From CAVPJW01 sp963705525 (lineage in GTDB: Bacteria; Acidobacteriota; Vicinamibacteria; Vicinamibacterales; CAVPJW01), in contig CAVPJW010000002.1 in assembly GCA_963705525.1 (NCBI GenBank), positions 62,001 through 126,000 of the forward strand: a stretch of DNA of 64,000 nucleotides, in the 5' to 3' direction. The notes under the pieces are model-generated. The model was not told the DNA's origin. It did not search any database and saw only the letters and a program-made list of their open reading frames with translations. The position numbers and the translations under genes are program-made. This document shows, piece by piece, positions 63,201 to 64,000 of this stretch. Within the stretch, counting starts at the first letter, position 1. Every line of letters begins with the position of its first letter.

Positions 63201-64000
63201 TGTCCCCTCGAAGCATCGGGCATCATCGCCACGCGTGAGTCGTCACCGGTCGATCCAGTGTCTACCCGATCGACTCGACAATCCAGCTCGCCGCGGTGGA
63301 GGGTCACGCGCACACGGTCACCCGCGGTCACCGCCGCTGCGTCGCGAAGGATCGTATTCGACTCGTAGGTCCGGCAGACGGAGTACCCTCGCGCAAGTAC
63401 GGCCAGCGGGCTCATGGCGTCGAGCCGGGCAGCAGAGCGGCCGAGTTTGCCCTGCGCCATGTGGTAGCGGTCAACCATGGCGCTCTGCAGCGCGCCTCGT
63501 GCGCTCGTCAATCTGGTTCGCACCGAGCCAAGCCGCCGATGCAAATCAAACTGTTCGAGCTCGAGCTGCGCCACGCGCAGTCGTCGTTCGCGGATCGCAA
63601 AGCCCTCCTGGACCAGGCGGCGCATCTCGTGAGACAGCTCCCCGGCGTGGCGTCCTGCCATGGCCAGCCTGGCCGGCCATCCGGCGAACGCCGGTTTTCG
63701 GGTCAGCTCGAGCACGTGCGCGCGCCGGGCGAGGAGCAGTCGCCGGACAAGCGCCTCCGCGCGATCGCGCTGCCGGTCGATTCGTCCGTAGAACTCGTCC
63801 TTCCGCGCAACGACGATCTCGGCGGCCGCCGACGGCGTCGGCGCGCGCACATCCGCCACGAGATCCGCAATCGTGACGTCGCTCTCGTGGCCGACGGCGG
63901 AAATCACCGGCACCGGACACCGCGCGATCGCCCGGGCAACCGGCTCCTGGTTGAATGCCCAGAGATCTTCGATCGAACCACCGCCGCGACCCACGATCAC
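63197..64000 (-). CDS. xseA: Exodeoxyribonuclease VII large subunit (N-terminus beyond right edge)
   Basis: 267 residues visible of about 400-450; the OB-fold N-terminus is outside the window. The visible part has IVGRGGGSIEDLWAFNQEPVARAIARCPVPVISAVGHESDVTIADLVADVRAPTPSAAAE, the XseA core, then a coiled-coil region and a C-terminal domain (LARGYSVCRT). Degrades single-stranded DNA to oligonucleotides together with XseB. First gene of the five-gene minus-strand operon in this window. Confidence 0.95.
   Translation of the reverse strand: MIVGRGGGSIEDLWAFNQEPVARAIARCPVPVISAVGHESDVTIADLVADVRAPTPSAAAEIVVARKDEFYGRIDRQRDRAEALVRRLLLARRAHVLELTRKPAFAGWPARLAMAGRHAGELSHEMRRLVQEGFAIRERRLRVAQLELEQFDLHRRLGSVRTRLTSARGALQSAMVDRYHMAQGKLGRSAARLDAMSPLAVLARGYSVCRTYESNTILRDAAAVTAGDRVRVTLHRGELDCRVDRVDTGSTGDDSRVAMMPDASRGH

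Noticed and set aside
1..64000. CRISPR array or cas genes, suggested by the TPR-CHAT protein
   Set aside because: No regularly spaced repeats and no gRAMP or Cas-like protein seen; TPR-CHAT alone is common in this phylum.

Overview
The window looks like a high-GC, Gram-negative, soil-type bacterium of the Acidobacteriota, most likely the Vicinamibacteria. This rests on gene content (PknB-type kinase fused to TPRs, ECF sigma next to TPR-CHAT, secreted amidohydrolase, outer-membrane barrels ending in Phe) and on the intergenic repeats; no rRNA is present to confirm it.

Two halves differ sharply. From 1 to about 33.4 kb is an accessory region, probably a genomic island or stacked islands anchored at the 3' end of ssrA (tmRNA, 33413-33766, minus strand). 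A tyrosine integrase (32266-33597) reads straight into ssrA. This half holds: (a) 0-10.5 kb, the start of an ECF sigma gene, then two clostripain-like (C11) proteases, a TPR-CHAT protease, an SH3b protein, a metzincin, a HEAT-like protein and a probable barrel protein; (b) 10.9-13.9 kb, a secreted amidohydrolase, a small secreted protein and a second integrase; (c) 14.1-19.8 kb, an McrBC restriction system with a modified-base reader domain, followed by two convergent genes broken by many frameshifts, one resembling Nmad3 nucleotide-modification proteins; (d) 20.3-21.7 kb, a three-gene cassette of two tiny HTH proteins and a TIR-like effector; (e) 22.7-25.4 kb, a lipase-like hydrolase translationally coupled to a sigma-54 activator, with a (GC)9 tract sitting where the hydrolase frame breaks; (f) 25.5-32 kb, two diverged copies of a triple-HTH gene plus tRNA-Arg unit, one cut by an IS481-family element, flanking an SGNH hydrolase and a SpoIIE-type phosphatase.

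From about 33.9 kb to the end is conserved core: lytic transglycosylase, aminotransferase, Ser/Thr kinase, barrel protein, heterodimeric ABC exporter, 3D-domain protein, then a long minus-strand block thrS-infC-rpmI-rplT-pheS-pheT-zapB-like-zapA-6S RNA-rny-thiL-DUF2062 (translation, division, RNA decay), tRNA-Val, HU, an S41 protease, ruvX-mltG on the plus strand, and xseA-xseB-ispA-tlyA-nadK with stop/start overlaps.

At least eleven apparent frame breaks fall in the first half and none was seen in the second. That argues for decay or phase variation in the island more than for uniform sequencing error. The most promising candidates for undescribed biology are the clan CD protease cluster, the TIR-plus-two-HTH cassette, the (GC)n-gated hydrolase/sigma-54 pair and the duplicated HTH/tRNA-Arg unit.
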